NCBI RefSeq assembly: GCF_028389875.1
Contig: NC_084666.1
Span: 29,792,308 to 29,856,307 of the forward strand
Source of the DNA: Rhea pennata
Lineage: Eukaryota > Chordata > Aves > Rheiformes > Rheidae
Direction: 5' to 3'
Length of the DNA: 64,000 nucleotides
The notes under the pieces are model-generated. The model was given only the letters and a program-made list of their open reading frames with translations. It searched no databases and was not told the origin of the DNA. A program made the translations under genes and the position numbers. Below are positions 14,001 through 29,000 of this stretch, piece by piece (position 1 is the first letter of the stretch; the number at the start of each line of letters is the position of its first letter).

Positions 14001-17000
14001 ATCTCTAAAATCAGTCATTCACATCTTATTACTAGGAAGTTTTCCTGATTAAAAAAAATTCAATTTGTTTTTAATTCAAAAAAAAAAATCACTAAGAGAA
14101 GAGATGCACACATTTTTCCACTTTGAGAAAGTTCTTTCCCTGACTCCAAAACTGGCACCATTAATTTTAGCTAAGATTATTTTTATAAAGGAATTAAAAG
14201 TAACAGCAGGTTACAGCTGGTACAGCTGTTCTTCTCATTGTCCATACTTTACAACTACAAATGTTTTCTTACTATAAACTAATTCCTAATTTAAAGCAAG
14301 ACAGGTATTTCTACTGATTGCTAATTTGGAAGTAGGACTGGTCTAGGATGTCTGAAAACCTCTTTAGATTAGCCTTCTGCCCTCTTAAGGGTATTTTTAT
14401 CAGAATTTTTCAGCTACTTGCATCCTGTTTGTTTATGATCCTGTCTTCCACTCCCACACCATCTCCGTGCCAAACTTGGACTAAAATCACAGAATCACAG
14501 AATCAGTCAGGTTGGAAGGCACCTCCAGAGATCATCTAGTCCAACCTCCCCTGCTCAGCAGGGTCACCTAGAGCATGGTAGACAGGGTTGCATCCAGGTG
14601 GGCCTTGAAGATCTCCAGAGAAGGAGACTCCACAACCTCTCTGGGCAACCTGGTCCAGTGCTCCGTCACTCTCACAGTGAGGAAATGCCCCCTCACAGTC
14701 AGGCAGAACTTCCTGTGCTTCAGTTTGTGCCCATCGCCTCTTGTCCTGTCATATGGGACAACTGAAAAGAGTTTGTCCCCATCCCCTTGACACCCTCCCT
14801 TCAGGTACTTGTCCACATTGGTAAGATCCCCCCTCAGTCTTCTCTTCCCCGGGCTGAAGAGGCCCAGCTCTCACAGCCGTTCTTCCTTGGGCAGGTGCTC
14901 CAGCCCTCTGATCATCTTCATAGCCCTACGCTAGACTCTCTACAGTAGCTCCATGTCTCTCTTGTACTGGGGAGCCCAGAACTGGACACAGGACTCCAGA
15001 TGAGGCCTCCCCAGGGCTGAGTAGAGGGGCAGGATCACCTCCCTCGACCTGCTGGCAACACTCTTCACAATGCACCCCAGGAGACCATTGGCCTTCTTGG
15101 CGACAAGCGCACATTGCTGGCTCATGGTCAACTTGTCATCCACCAGCACTCCCAGGTCCTTCTCTGCAGAGCTGCTCTCTACAGGGTCGGCCCCCAGCTT
15201 GTACTGGTGCATAGGGTTATTTCTGCCTAGGTGCAGGACCCTGCACTTGCCCTTGTTGAACCTCAGGAGGTTCCTCTCCGCCCAGTTCTCCAGCCTGTCC
15301 AGGTCTCTCTGAACGGCAGCACAGCCCTCAGGTGTGTCAGCCACTCCTCCCAGCTTGGTATCGTCAGCAAGCCTGCTGAGGTGGCACTCCGTCCCCTCAT
15401 CCAGCTCACTGATGAAGAAGTTGAACAGGATGGGACTCAGTACTGAGCCCTGGCAGATGCCACTAGCCACAGGCCTCCAACTAGACTCCACGCCCCTGAT
15501 GACAACCCTCTGAGCTCTGCCTTTCAGCCAGTTCTCAATCCACCTCACTGTCTGCTCGTCTAACCCACACTTCCTGAGCTTATCTAGGAGGATGTTATGG
15601 GAGACAGTGTCAAAAGCCTCGCTGAAGTCAAGGTACACAATGTCCACTGCTCTCCCCTCATCTACCCAGCCAGTCATTCCATCAGAGAAGGCTATCAGAT
15701 TGGTTAAGCAGGATTTCCCCTTGGTGAATCCATGCTGGCTACTCCTGATCACCTTCTTCTCTTCCATATGTCCGGAGATGACATCCAGAATGAGCTGTTC
15801 CATCCCCTTTCCAGGGATGGAGGTGAGGCTGACAGGTCTATAGTTGCCTGGGTCCTCCTTCTTGCCCTTTTTGAAGACTGGAGTGACACTGGCTTTCTTC
15901 CAGTCCTCAGGCACCTCTCCAGTTCTCCAGGACCTTTCAAAGATGATGGAGAGCAGCCTGGCAACAACATCCGCCAGCTCCCTCAGTACCCGTGGGTGCA
16001 TCCCATCCAGGCCCATGGATTTGTGGATGTCTAGCCTGCCCAGGTCTCTAATCCTTTCCTCCTCAACCAAAGGAAAGTCGTCCCTTCTCCAGACTTTCTC
16101 CCTCATGTCCAGGTTCCAAGATTCATGGGGGCTGCCCTTACCAGTGAAGACTGAAGCAAATAAGGCATTCAGTAATTCTGTCTTCTCTGTATCCCTTGTC
16201 ATCAGGGTGCCTGCTACTGAATGGGGCGGGGGCCCTGGTGACAAGGGATACAGAAGCCCTTCCTGTTGTCCTTAACATCCCTTGCCAGACTCAATTCCAA
16301 CTGGGCCTTAGCCTTCCTCGCCGCATCTCTACATGCTCTGACTGCATTCCTATAATTCTCCCAAGTAGCCTGTCCCCTCTTCCACATTCTGTGTATTTTC
16401 TTCTTCTGTCTGAATTTGGCCAAGAGCTCTTTGCTCACCCATGCAGGTCTCCTGCCCCTTTTGCTGCACTTCTTACTCATAGGGATGCTCTTAAGCTTGG
16501 AGGAAGTGATGCTTGAATACTAGCCAAAATGTGCACATCTCCTCAAATTCATACTTCAAAGTTTAGAACTAGCATAATCAGATGATGATAAACTGTCCAC
16601 CCCTACAGTCTGCCTTCCATTTAACTGGGGTCTGATGGGGAGAACTCATTTATGAGATCGTTTCTTCCATGCCACCTCAGCATAGTTTTGCCAGAGTAAG
16701 AAAAAAGTGATGAGTAGAAGCAGAATCCAGACAGGTTTTCCTGCTGTTTTCCAGTAGAAGAGCTGGGTGGCAGATTCAAAAAACAAATAAACAAAAATCC
16801 CAAGAACCAGAACCATATATTTCTGTCAGCAGCAAGTGAAGCTGTATAAATCACTGTAAGATACTGTTGATTTCCAAAGTTTACATGGAATCAAAAAGAA
16901 ATTGGTTAAACTCATAGAAGAAAAATCCAAAGGCAATGCTGTCACCTAAAGCATCTGACTAAAATTGCTGAAGAGTAGAAAAGCCAACTGCAGCAACACC

Positions 17001-20000
17001 ACTATATGCTTGTCCTGTTCTTATGCTTTTCTAGGCATTTGCTTTTGACCAGCCAGGACAGTACAAATATTATCATGTTTTGTGTTCCATCAACTGAAAA
17101 TTCACAGAAATTCAAAAAAGGGCAACCTAAAACTTTTCTTCATGCTAATCTTTCCAAAAAGCTACCTCTGAATTATTTACATTTGTAGGTTTAAAACAAA
17201 ATGACAAGACCTGAAATTGTACTAGCAAGAACAGAAATGCACCTCAGCTATGAAATTTGGAACATGAAGAAATGAACATTTCCAATTACTTCAACAGACG
17301 TAGTTCTAATATTTGGAGAGGGGGGTGCCTGAGGGAAACAAATATTGTGTTTCTGCTATGATTTTGAGTACATGTTCCATCCAGCAAGATCACTAATGAG
17401 AATTTTACCTGTGTTGCTGTACTCTGCAAAGGTTGTTGCTGTATCATGTGTGGAGTACTTATGTGACCTGTGTTCATTCCACCTTGAATCTGATTAGTCT
17501 GAACAACTTGACCTTGCATGTTTATTGGCGTAAGTTGCTGAACATTTGAAGAATTTCCAGAAGCTAGCTGCACAGAACCAAAGTTGAGTCCAGAAGTTGA
17601 TTGCTGCAAGAACATCTTAAAAAAAAAAAGTAATAACAATTCCACAAATTATCTTTAAAAAAAACCTAGCTGTTTAAGCTGTTTAAGCTGTTACAAAAAA
17701 CAAATTTACTTACTTTTAAATAAATATAAGATCAAAAATATTCCACCTTAGTAATTAGAGGTGTTGAGACTGCACTGTAACCATCAAGAGCATAAGGCTC
17801 AACTCTTATTGGATCAATATTCAACAATTCTACTATAACTGATAAGTTACAGTAGAGATAGGACAAGAATTAGCATCCTGAATTTTAGGATCTTAAAACA
17901 TTGAGGTTTAATATTTGTTCTTAAAGAAAAAGCACTATTTAGAGACCAGCTTGTAAAGCAGTCCACACCAGTCTAACACAAACCCGATCTGAGATCAGGT
18001 TTCTATTTCTATTATCTCTATCAGCTAAACAAGTTCAAATGATGAGAACAATCTCAAAATTGATAGATGCAGGTACAACACAAAGAATATGATCTTCCTT
18101 GGTAATCAAGAAACTATATTGATTATATTGACTTTTCCAGCATCACCCCATTTTAATAAACTGAGTTCAGCACAAAATGAGTGTTTACAGAAAGTTAGGC
18201 TCAACACTGCAAAGGGACAGAGAGTAATATGGGGTAAATATGCACAGAAAGTGCAGCACTTAAATATTTGTCCCTAGTTTCCAGTCTTGAACAAGGTCTC
18301 TCCACAGTGCACAAGAGAGCTGTAAATCTCACATTTCTGAAGTACCTATAAGCCAGTATATTGCTAGGATGCGTATGCTAGACATGATAAAATACTAAAA
18401 ACAGCATATGCCAGAAACCCCTACTCCTCAGTAGAGTTTAAGCAATACACTCAGTATTTCCAGGAAATATTTTTTTCTGCTCTTCATTCACAATCTATAC
18501 CAAAAATATTTAGATTCTTGCCTTAGAGTGTATGAAAAAAAAAAACACACTAGAAAAACTCAGTAGGGTCATTCTTATCTTCTAAAGATAGCTGAAAGAG
18601 TGATAAAATTAAGAGAAAATATATTCCTTAAAATACAGAACTCAGGCAGCCAGGTCTTTCTCACTCTAAGTCAATGAGTAATGAATCCTCCTGACTTCCT
18701 GTCTTTCTGGCTCAATGACTACTTCAGTTTGCCTACAAAGCAGAACCACTTCATCAAAGAAGGTGTGTGGGAGGACCACAGCCTGATGATTAGGACAATC
18801 TAAGGAACAAGAGATATGAATTTGAACCCCTCAAGCTAAAAAGGGAGATAAATGCTTTTCTTATACATTTTGAATGAATATTCTGATGGCTGCAAACCTA
18901 CTCAAGAGCGACAATCAATACATTCTTTTACATTTAGGTTTAGGCATGAGCTAGGCTTGAGCCCCGCAACATTGAAAAGATACACTGGGACACTTATGGA
19001 TACACTCAGAAGCAAAATAGTAGGTTCCTCAGCAACCACCTTGTAGAAAACTTCAGATGTTATGAATTTTAGGCACGTCAGGTCCAGGCAGCAACTCACA
19101 GGGGGTAGGGAGGATTACATTTTGGAATTAATGTCAGAGTCTCATTTTAGACCCCCAAATTCTCTATAGATCTAGCCCATAAGAGTCAAGCTAACTCACC
19201 TGGAGTCCTTGACCATGGACAATTTGAAGCTGCTCTTGAATCTTACGCAATTCTTCCTGCTGCCGATGAATATTTGCCTCTATCATGCGCGTTCTTTGCT
19301 CTAGCTGGTCCTTTAGATGCTGCATAGCTCCTAACTGAGCTGAAAACTGAAACACAGGCTGTAGTGCCATGTATAAATTAAAAGCTGAACAAAAAATAAT
19401 TACATTTGATTTACAAGCGGTAAACACACTCCTCCACAGCAGCAAAGAAAGCAAGCAAGTTTTTTAAACTGCTAACAAACATCATCTGAGGACAAATTCA
19501 TTAGTATAAAAGTGTCACAGAACACATATTTATGTCATATTTAATTGATGCACTAAAAAAATAGAGAACTACTAGAGAAAACTAAAGCACTAAAAAAGTC
19601 CTTAGCAGAAGAAATTGACCTGTGTATAAATAACAAAGACTCAATAAAAAGCTACAAGTCAGTATAACTGGCTACAGTATAGCTGCAAACCAATATAGCC
19701 TCTGACACCTATATGGTACCTCAAGGACATAGAGAGGTCTTTCCTCTGTCCTGATACAGCTGTTCTCATTTCACAGCAGTGTTTCATAGACTCGGTTGTG
19801 CTGTGTTTCAAGCATGTGTGTGGAAAGGTATCAGTGTAGTACCTGCACTCCAAGTCCATATCCTAAAATATTTCATCTTAAAATGTTTTTACATCTATGT
19901 TCTTAATGGCCAAGACAAAACAACCACTTCCACAAAATAGTAGGAAGAAAAAAAAATTGGGGAAATTTGTTTCATAACAATAATATTAAAGGTTACTACA

Positions 20001-23000
20001 GCATAAAGGAAATGTTCAAAGAATTCAGTTTTTGAAAGAGAAGTTAACCTTATATTATTGAACAAGATCTTTTAAAAAGTCAGTCAATTAATAAACCAAC
20101 TTAATTCATACCTGGGACATGCCAGGCTGGAGCTGTAAAGTTGCAGGTTGGGACATCATTGGTTGTGCTAGCGGTTGTCCAAGAGACTGGGAGCTTAAAG
20201 ACTAGGATTTAAAAAATTGTTCCATTACTGGAAGAGAATGACTTTGCACTAGACAGGAAGTATTTCTTTAAGTGTGATTTCCAAAATAGCACAATATGAA
20301 CATAGGATAAAAACAGGTGTTTCCTGAAATGTCTAACTCCATACATTATAGCATTAAGAACACACAAGATCAATTGACTGTATCTTGTTTTGCTGATAAA
20401 AATATGTAAAAGCAGCAGGTATAAAAACAGGAAAAACAGGAATAGCTATCAGAACTGTTTAAAAATTTCTTTTTGGTACTCAGAGCAAGCATTTTTTCAA
20501 CAATTTTTGAAGCTGATACTTTCAATTTATTTTTAAACTAGTAATTTAAACAATGTATATTTTAATAAATGTACTATCTTTGATATGAATGCATTAATTC
20601 AACTGAAACACGACCACCAAATACAGGATGCATAGTATTTGCTCACATTATCAAGATTTCAAAAATTATATTAAAGTATTTGCTAATGTTATAAGAGGCA
20701 TATATCTAAACGAATTCTCTACAGGGACATAGAGCGTTACGTTGACAACTATTTTATATAAAAACAATCTTCTGAAGAAGCTATGTGACAATGAAAGCAT
20801 AGATTCAGACCCCATCTTCCAAATTCTAGTGCTGAAAAATAATTTAATTAATGAGTATATGCTTAATTATGCTACTCCCTTAAACTGTAATAATTTAAAG
20901 TTACATATTGATGACAATTCTGATTGTCAAGTGAAAACATTAGTGGTTAAACTCCATTTTTTGGAAAAAAAATGAAGGTTGTATGGTTTTAACAGAGTCT
21001 TTTAAAGGCGAATTAGACTGATTTAAATATAAAAATATTTCTCTTCAAGGTTACCTGACTACTAAGAGATGACCTTCTCTGCGCAGTCTTTTCATGAGCA
21101 GATAAACTTTGCCTTGGAGGAGTGCTAGTGTCCACTGTCATTTTAGTTGGTGTCGCTGACATTGGTCACAGTTAAAACAAAAGAAAGATATGTTAATAAT
21201 GATCTCTATTCTGCAACACAATACTCATACTACATGAAGTATTTCCTGAATAAAAAGCCTGAAGGCTTGGACTTTTTATCTGAGTATCTGACAATAATGT
21301 AATCTGATGGACTGAAATAAGATGCTCTGGAGCTGCTATTGTACATTTAGTAGCAAAAGTCACTACACAAACCCTGAAAAAACAAGCAGCCAGCAGATCT
21401 TTGAACTATCAGCTCAGCTGTTGAAAAGGACATTTTCACTGACATACTTTTAATAAAATGATAATTAACTCCTTGATAAGTACTTAAGTAAACAAATCCA
21501 ATAAAACCTTCACTAAGAAGGCAATTACAGTTTCAACAGTTAGTGCTTACATGAGTGATCTGATACTGCAGTATGTGAAGATTTCCTTGAACTCCTGGAA
21601 GAAGCAGAAGGTGTGGGGCTGTTATCAAACCTTTCCAGTGCTTCTTTGAGGCTGACAGTGTTTATGTGGTTGTCAGACCCAGAGTCTTGACTCTGAAGAG
21701 ACACAAACAACAATTATTTCACCTGGTTCAGCACACAATGCATGTTTCTGTTAGCAAATACCTAAGATGGTTCTGGATCATATCAACCCCCTATAAAGAT
21801 AACTATGCAAAAGCAGTGATATCTGATCTGATATCTGATCTGATATCTGAAAGCTTGCAATTTCCATTTGCGGCTTTTATCCTTGAAAAGGAAACCAGAA
21901 CAAAGCCATATAAATGTAGAAACCAAAACACAAATGCCACAAGCTGACTGCTGTGCTGACCTTCTTCTCTAGCAATTCAGTTAACTCTCAATGACATGCA
22001 ACTAGTGAACCCCTTATCCTTTTTCCAGGGAAAGATAAGTTAACTCTATCACAAGGAGAACTGCCATATGAAACCTGCCTAACTGCCAAGAGAAAATCCA
22101 GAGTATTTGCACAAGCTAACCTGTATAAGGCCCAAAAAGTTTCCAAGGACATTCTTTTCAAAAGAGTTTTGTACGCTCCTAAGAAGTGGGAGAGGAGCAC
22201 ATAGTGGAACAGCTCCTGCTTTCCTCTTGTGAATTCCTCTAGTTCCTCTTTGTGCATTTACCTTGTTTTTTCAGCTTGCAAGTGCTTCCAGAAAGAGAGA
22301 ATATTTATGTATTTGATACTAACTCTGCAGGAAGCAGATCTTAATACAGACTTACGATGTTGCCATGTTATATAACCATATGAAAATGAACAATCAAAAA
22401 GAGGAGGACGAAGAGTTCAGGGTGGAATAATCTTAAACAAGTATCCTTCCTAGATTTCTTTGGATCATTTTACATAGTCACGATGATTTAGAAATCAAAA
22501 TAATTACATTAGGTGTGAAGGACAAAGCACTTATTTTTTTTCATATTGAAAATAACATGTAAGAAAATATGCAGCAGCAAGAAAAGGTAAAATAAAATGA
22601 TTCAAGACACTTACTTTATCTGCTGTTATCTCTGGAAGCGACTCCTCAATACCAAGCTCTCGCCTCCTTTCTGCTCGAACTTCTGCATAACTAGAACAGC
22701 AAACCAAATGATTGCTATATGCATGGATGAATTAAAAAATACATCTCAAAAACAAATTCCTCAGGTGTACCCTGCTTATAGGGTATCTCAGGAAGTTCTG
22801 GAATGATTCTTTGTACTGTCATAATTTCTCTCTCTCTCTCTGCAGAAAAATACCAACAATACAGTTCCCATGCCATTAGAATTTCTTTAATTAGAAAATT
22901 TCTCCATATTATAAAAATAACTTACCTTACAACAGTGTGTGTACAGACAATAAACTCAGGCCGGGAATTCCACTGGTGATACGTGATATAGTAATGTGTT

Positions 23001-26000
23001 TGTAGCCAAATCCATTGTTGTCCCTTTGTAAGGAATCTATAATAACACGACTTCCCTTTCCCATATTGCATTACTAAAAAGTAAAGAATAAAGTTTGCCA
23101 TTTTTCCAGTAAGTAAATATTATGATTAAATAATTAATATTATTTCTCAAATTCGTACGCCACAAATCTATGTCCAATCTGATACTTTGACAATGACTAA
23201 AAAAGGTTTAGGAAAGTAGTATTCTACAAGAATATTTGCATAGCATTTGTCAGAGAACTGCAGAATTTTGGGGGTTTTATATGCCATAAAGAATTTACAT
23301 GCAAAAAAATTAAACATAACTTTACTTTATAAAGAAAATTGTAGCTAAATAATAATTTTATTCTATTACATGTTTAGGCACAATTCTTGTATTTAGCAAA
23401 TACCACAGAACCCTTTAAATGCTTTTAGAAGACTTGGAGAAGTATTAGTCAAAGTTCTGAAGTTTCTGTAGCAACTGGAAAACAGTACTGAACTGTTTCT
23501 GTAAATAAAAGGGCCTGAACAATGAACAGGGAGGCAAAGAAAAGGTGACAGGAAGATGATGGCAGATGAACAGTGAAGGGAGCGCATTGAAAGACTGGGA
23601 TGGAAGAGGAGAAAAAATACTGAGAAAAAACAGATCCCTAAAAAGATGTTAGCTTACAAAAGAATAATTAAATTATATAGATGAAATTATGTACAGAATG
23701 TTTTCGCAATTTATTTAAATAAGATTTAGCTCAGCTGTGTGCTTCAATTCACCACAATTAAGAATTTAAATTGCAAGAATAAGTTAAACCTTGCCTTGAT
23801 AAGTTAAATTATCAAGGCCAGACTATTATAATGTCAAATGAATGGGAGTGAGGGCACTTTACTGTGAAACATATCACAAAATTTCACTACAATAGCAGTA
23901 CAATTCAACAAGCTTATCACTGAACATGCATAACATGGTATGTTTTTGTAGCAGCTTAATCTTACTTACAATGCTCATGACATTTTGCCAGATTATCTAG
24001 ATCATCCACGTGATAGTAATCATAGCCTGATGTACCCAAAACTTCAAATGGAAGATAGCCTATTATTGGAGGTGCCCTAATTAATACAAAAATTAATGTT
24101 ATTTTATTTTCAACAAAAAAGAATAGTTTCATTATATAAGTTCTCGTTTACAGTATGAACTCTGAAAAAAATTAAAAATTAAACCCAACACAAGCTAGTA
24201 GTTCATTAGATGATTAGTGAATTCTAAATATTACAGCCATTGCTACGATTCAGCTACTATTGCTGCTATACATAGAAGGAATTGCACCTGTGATCCAAGA
24301 ATAGGAACTTCCATTCTAAGCTATGTCTAGATGTGAACTCTTCATTGGGTTCTTCAACAGTGCACATTTCCTAAAAAGTAAAAAAATAAAAATCTCTCTC
24401 AAAACTGCTCTATTCTAATTCATAAGCTCTTTTGAAATTCAGACTTACCTAAAGTTAGTAGATAACTCCATCATAGTTATGTTATTTTTAGATAGCTTCA
24501 TTGTTTTTGCATGTTTAGATACATAATACTGAGGTAGAATCTAATCTCAGCTCTGCCAGGCTGATACTTGGTTGATTTTAAATAGAATAACCCTGGTGTG
24601 AGATCAAACTCAAGCTCAGCATCTACAGCACTGAAGTACAAGCAGAAATCAATAGTTCTTGCAGTTATGCTCTTACTTGCAATAAGCAAAAGCAAAGACA
24701 AAACACTCCCAACCAGACACTATGATTAAAGTGCTAGATACCACTCATGAATAGTAAGAGAACCATCGTATTTCCACTACAAAAATAGATCCTCAAGATA
24801 CTCTGTGCAGGGTTTTAAATGCATTCCACTCACTGGTATATGCACAACTAGTGCACATCAGTCGATTTCTGCCGGCTCTTTCAGAGAGGTGAAGATTCCC
24901 TACCAAGTATCGTGCCTCTTGCTGAGAGCAACGGAGCAAAGCACCCCAAGTCTGTCCATTCTTTCACACCAAACTCCTACTGACTGCATTCCACGAAGAA
25001 ATTAGACTACATAACACACGCATACCTACAAATACAGCCCTCAAAGCAGTAAACATGCACTAGAGATCAGTAAGTCTTTCCTTTTTGGATGCCTGGATAT
25101 GTTTATTGTACTTGTAGGAGCTTGCAACAGTATTCTTGTTGGCAAGAATATAGTAGAATCTATTAACGATCAGATACCGTACCAGTTCGCTAAAGATCGC
25201 ATAAGATACGGAAGCTGCTGCTGCACAGATATAACACTCATGAGAGGCGTGGATGGACCACACTGCTGCTCTGCAAATATCTATAACTAAAGAGTTCTGA
25301 GAAAAGATACATTAAAAGACTAATGCATTGTTAATTCCTAATGATCAAAAAAAATGATCCATTTAAAAATAAATATGAAGAGACTACCATCCTTTTCATT
25401 CTTTCAGGTTACAATGCAAACAGTTTAAACTGCTATTTATCAGATCTTTAAATAGATATTTTGAAGTTCTGTGGTTAAAAAAAAAATAAATAAAAGGAAC
25501 ATACTCAGGTAATGCTTTCTCCTCACTTTTGGTGGCATGGAATTTAAAGACCACAATTAGAAAGTGACTTATATGATAGAGGTAATTTTGGATACAAAAT
25601 CATTCTGGGCACAAAGTTGTGGCTCTCGGCATGACTTCTAATTAGCAAAATAACTTCTAAACTGAAACTACCCGTGTACCATGAGGTTCACCTACTTTCC
25701 TAAGATTACACCATTTAATAAAGCACTGCTAACAGCAAAGTAAAACAGAAGACAGAGAGCAAGTAGGTATCCTTCAAATGCCCTTCTGATTTGTTGTTTC
25801 TTTTAATCTAATCACTTTGGCACAAGTCAAAACAGAAGCAAAAACAACTAAAATATAGGCACAAAAAATACAGTAAAAATTAACATGACAGGAGAGACAG
25901 CAGCAGGTTAGTATCCAATTACCCTACTCGTTTATATTAATGACTTGCAAGTATTCCACTGCAAAATGCCCTTGAGCAAAAGTTATCTTGATCAAGACAC

Positions 26001-29000
26001 CTAAAAGTTGTCAATAAGACATCTAGGGAAAAAAAGGACTTTCATTTTTTTCTTGTAGAAATTTTTTTGCCTGGATTAATCTTTCCTTCTTGACAAGATT
26101 CAATCCTTCACCAGCCAAATTGTGAGATAAAGGTTTTAAAGAATGTTTACAGGCAAATTCCACCACAAGGAAGCTATCAGAAATAATCCCTAAGCAAAAC
26201 CTGCGGCACATTTTGTTACCAAAAGGTCAATGCTGGGGTCATAGGCAGAAAATAAATCTTAGTGTAAACTTTCAGACATTGCTTTCATTCTCATGGACAC
26301 TGTCTGCAAAAGCTGTCTGTATGTCCTTGGGAGCCAAGATTCTGGGTATAAAATTCCATAGCTGCAAGCCACCTGAAATATGTGGAAAGGGTGGCAGATG
26401 AGCAGGCCAGCTCCACCTTAAATAAGGCAATCCAGCACTGAAATGCATATCTCATTACTGACTATATTAGTCACAGGTTTGTTAGTACAGATACTGAGAT
26501 GGTAAACTTCCTGACATAATACTGCTTGCTGGAGTCTAGTCAATACTAGTCTCGACAATATCAGAAGATAACAAAGTCTAAAGCAAACAGACTGTCTGAT
26601 TAAGAATTTTCACTAATTTTGGTCCAGAAGAGTCACAAGAAGATCTCTCAGAGAAATAACATTAATTGAAATTGACCCCTTTTAAGGGTCTTAAAATCTC
26701 TTTAAACAAAGTTTATTTTTAGTTACTAAGGAATCAGAGTTCAGGTAATCAGGTAACTTTGGCCAGAATATAATCTGAAAGGCTTTGGCCCTCAGTAGAG
26801 TGAGAGATCTAAACAGATGTTCCTCACCTTCCCAAGTTTCCAAAAGAGACAGGATACACCTAAAGTTTCCTACAATACATCCTAAACTGCGAGACTTTTG
26901 AGACTTAAAAAACTAAAAATATTTGCAAATACTGCAGTCTTTTTTTCACAAATTTTTCATAAAGCAGTAATCATACATCTAGCATCTCCGTCAACTGTAG
27001 CATAACAGGAAGAAGGGTATTTAGACCCACAGACTTCTGTGTTGGAAGAAAAACATCAAATGACACTTCTCATGGTTCCAGGAAAAATAAATAATAAACT
27101 CTTGCATGCAGTATGGAAAGATACAATTCCTACATTCAGCATAACAGAACTGAGGAAGTTTATATGGTTTCCCCACAAGCCCCCTACTACGCTTTCAAAG
27201 CGAAAGGTATATGCACCGTGTCATCAGAGGCTGCCAGCAGCAATCTTCAGCTTACAACACTCGACACACACGCAAAATATACAAGTGTTCAAAGAAGAGT
27301 TCCACATGACAGACAGCAGGTTAACCATGTGCCATACACTACACATATTTCACGGCATTTTTTTACAACTAAATTGTAACAATAAACATTAACTAGACTA
27401 CTTGTACTTGTTAGTAGTACTAACTTGTACTACTTGTACATTGATGAATGTATTCATACATAAACACTATTTTTTATTTATATATCTATCTATATACATA
27501 TATGTATAAAAACTTGAATCATTGACTATGTTTATATTGACTGACTTTGGTGAGGAACACTTGGTAAAGTCTATAAATCTCATATGCATCCAATTCTAAA
27601 CTTGGAAGGTCGTCCCCATTGTGCATTAGCAGCTAAGCAAAATATTCTCTTTAAACAATTGAATTATTGAATAATAAACAGTACTGAAGCAAAATGAGAG
27701 CTTTACTACCTCAAACCTGACTGTAAGTGACAAATAATACAAACTTTGATTAAGACCTACAAGATTTGATTCTCTGTCAACCTACAGTAAGACCATCAGC
27801 AGCATAATACATATCCAAGTTTCAATTAAAATTATTAATTTTTCCAGTGAAAATAGAATCTCAATGTTACCTTTATGATTAAGCATATATTCCTATGCTC
27901 TTTTAAATATACTTCTTGCATACTACCATTTTGTATGACTGCTTAGAAAAGGTGCTCACCATAAGCAATTTATTTGATGCTCTGCATAACATTTAACTTA
28001 TTAATTTGTGCAATAAGAAACAAAGATGAATTCAGTTTCAGATAATGAAATTCTAAATAGTTTTCATTAATTATATTTGAAGTGTTGTGTTTGTTCACAT
28101 AGTTTCCCAACTGGAGTATATTTAAAAGTTACTCTGTCAAAAGAGCTGGTTTTTATATCATATATGAACATGAGGGTCAAGTAAGTGATTCCATTTGTGC
28201 ATACCTTGATAAACTGAGGTGTAGCTAATCTAACAGTGGCTACGAAGCAAACTTTGTCTTCATATGAAGGCCGATGCAATCGTTGAATAGTTCCTTCAAA
28301 ACCGTTGTGTGAAGAGTTGGGAACTGAGGGAAGATAGAGAAGAGGTCAGGACAAATTACAAAATAAGCACGGAAAAACTCGACAGTAGTATCACAAGACA
28401 AATGGCCCAATATTGGGTGTTAAATCTAATGTAGTCTGCCTAAAATTTACCATTCATTAGGAAAAACGCTGCATGTAGTACACATGCATACGTACATACA
28501 TAATAACAGTAGTAGTAGAGTAGTAAGGAGAATACAACCAGTTAACCTTCTCAAAGAAAACTAAAATTACACTTAACATGAACTAAAGTTACAGTTAACA
28601 CAACAGTTTTGAGAAATTAGTAATTGTAATGCTTCTTGGTAATTACTAAAAACAACTGGAATATATCTTCTTCAAAAATTATATTTAATATCTCCCCTTT
28701 AAATCAGTTTTTGCTAACCTTTTTTTGAACTCTCAGGTATTAATTTTCTAGGCTTTTATCATACTGAAATGCCAAGAGCTGAAGACATAACCGAGTAATG
28801 GTACAATTGGGGGCACCGCAACTATGTACGTGAAAGAATTGGGACAGAACGTGGGGAACAAACAAATCTCACCTATTGAATCAGAAAGGAATCACAGGGG
28901 CAAAGGATGGACTAGAGTTCAGAGCAAATCAACTGCATCTTTGTTCCCAGTAGATACTCATTCTGTACATCTTTAAGAAGCTCTAATGATGAGGACACCA

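Larger units (their letters stand above)
13877..17408 (-). other. CLOCK: CLOCK intron between coding exons 17 and 18
   Basis: This 3.5 kb intron holds the CR1 copy at 14486-16530. The flanks (13877-14485 and 16531-17408) are A/T-rich with nothing else recognised. Confidence 0.8.
17616..21550 (-). other. CLOCK: CLOCK introns around coding exons 14-16
   Basis: The intervals 17616-19199, 19359-20111, 20202-21054 and 21156-21550 are introns. They are A/T-rich with short A/T runs. No repeat family, RNA gene or extra exon was recognised. Confidence 0.75.
21693..23969 (-). other. CLOCK: CLOCK introns around coding exons 11-12
   Basis: The intervals 21693-22614, 22691-22925 and 23074-23969 are introns. 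A short tandem array of TATCTGATCTGA units lies at about 21820-21848. Nothing else was recognised. Confidence 0.75.

Noticed and set aside
15070..16275. Several plus-strand ORFs of 70-143 codons
   Set aside because: They are antisense shadows of the CR1 reverse transcriptase on the minus strand.
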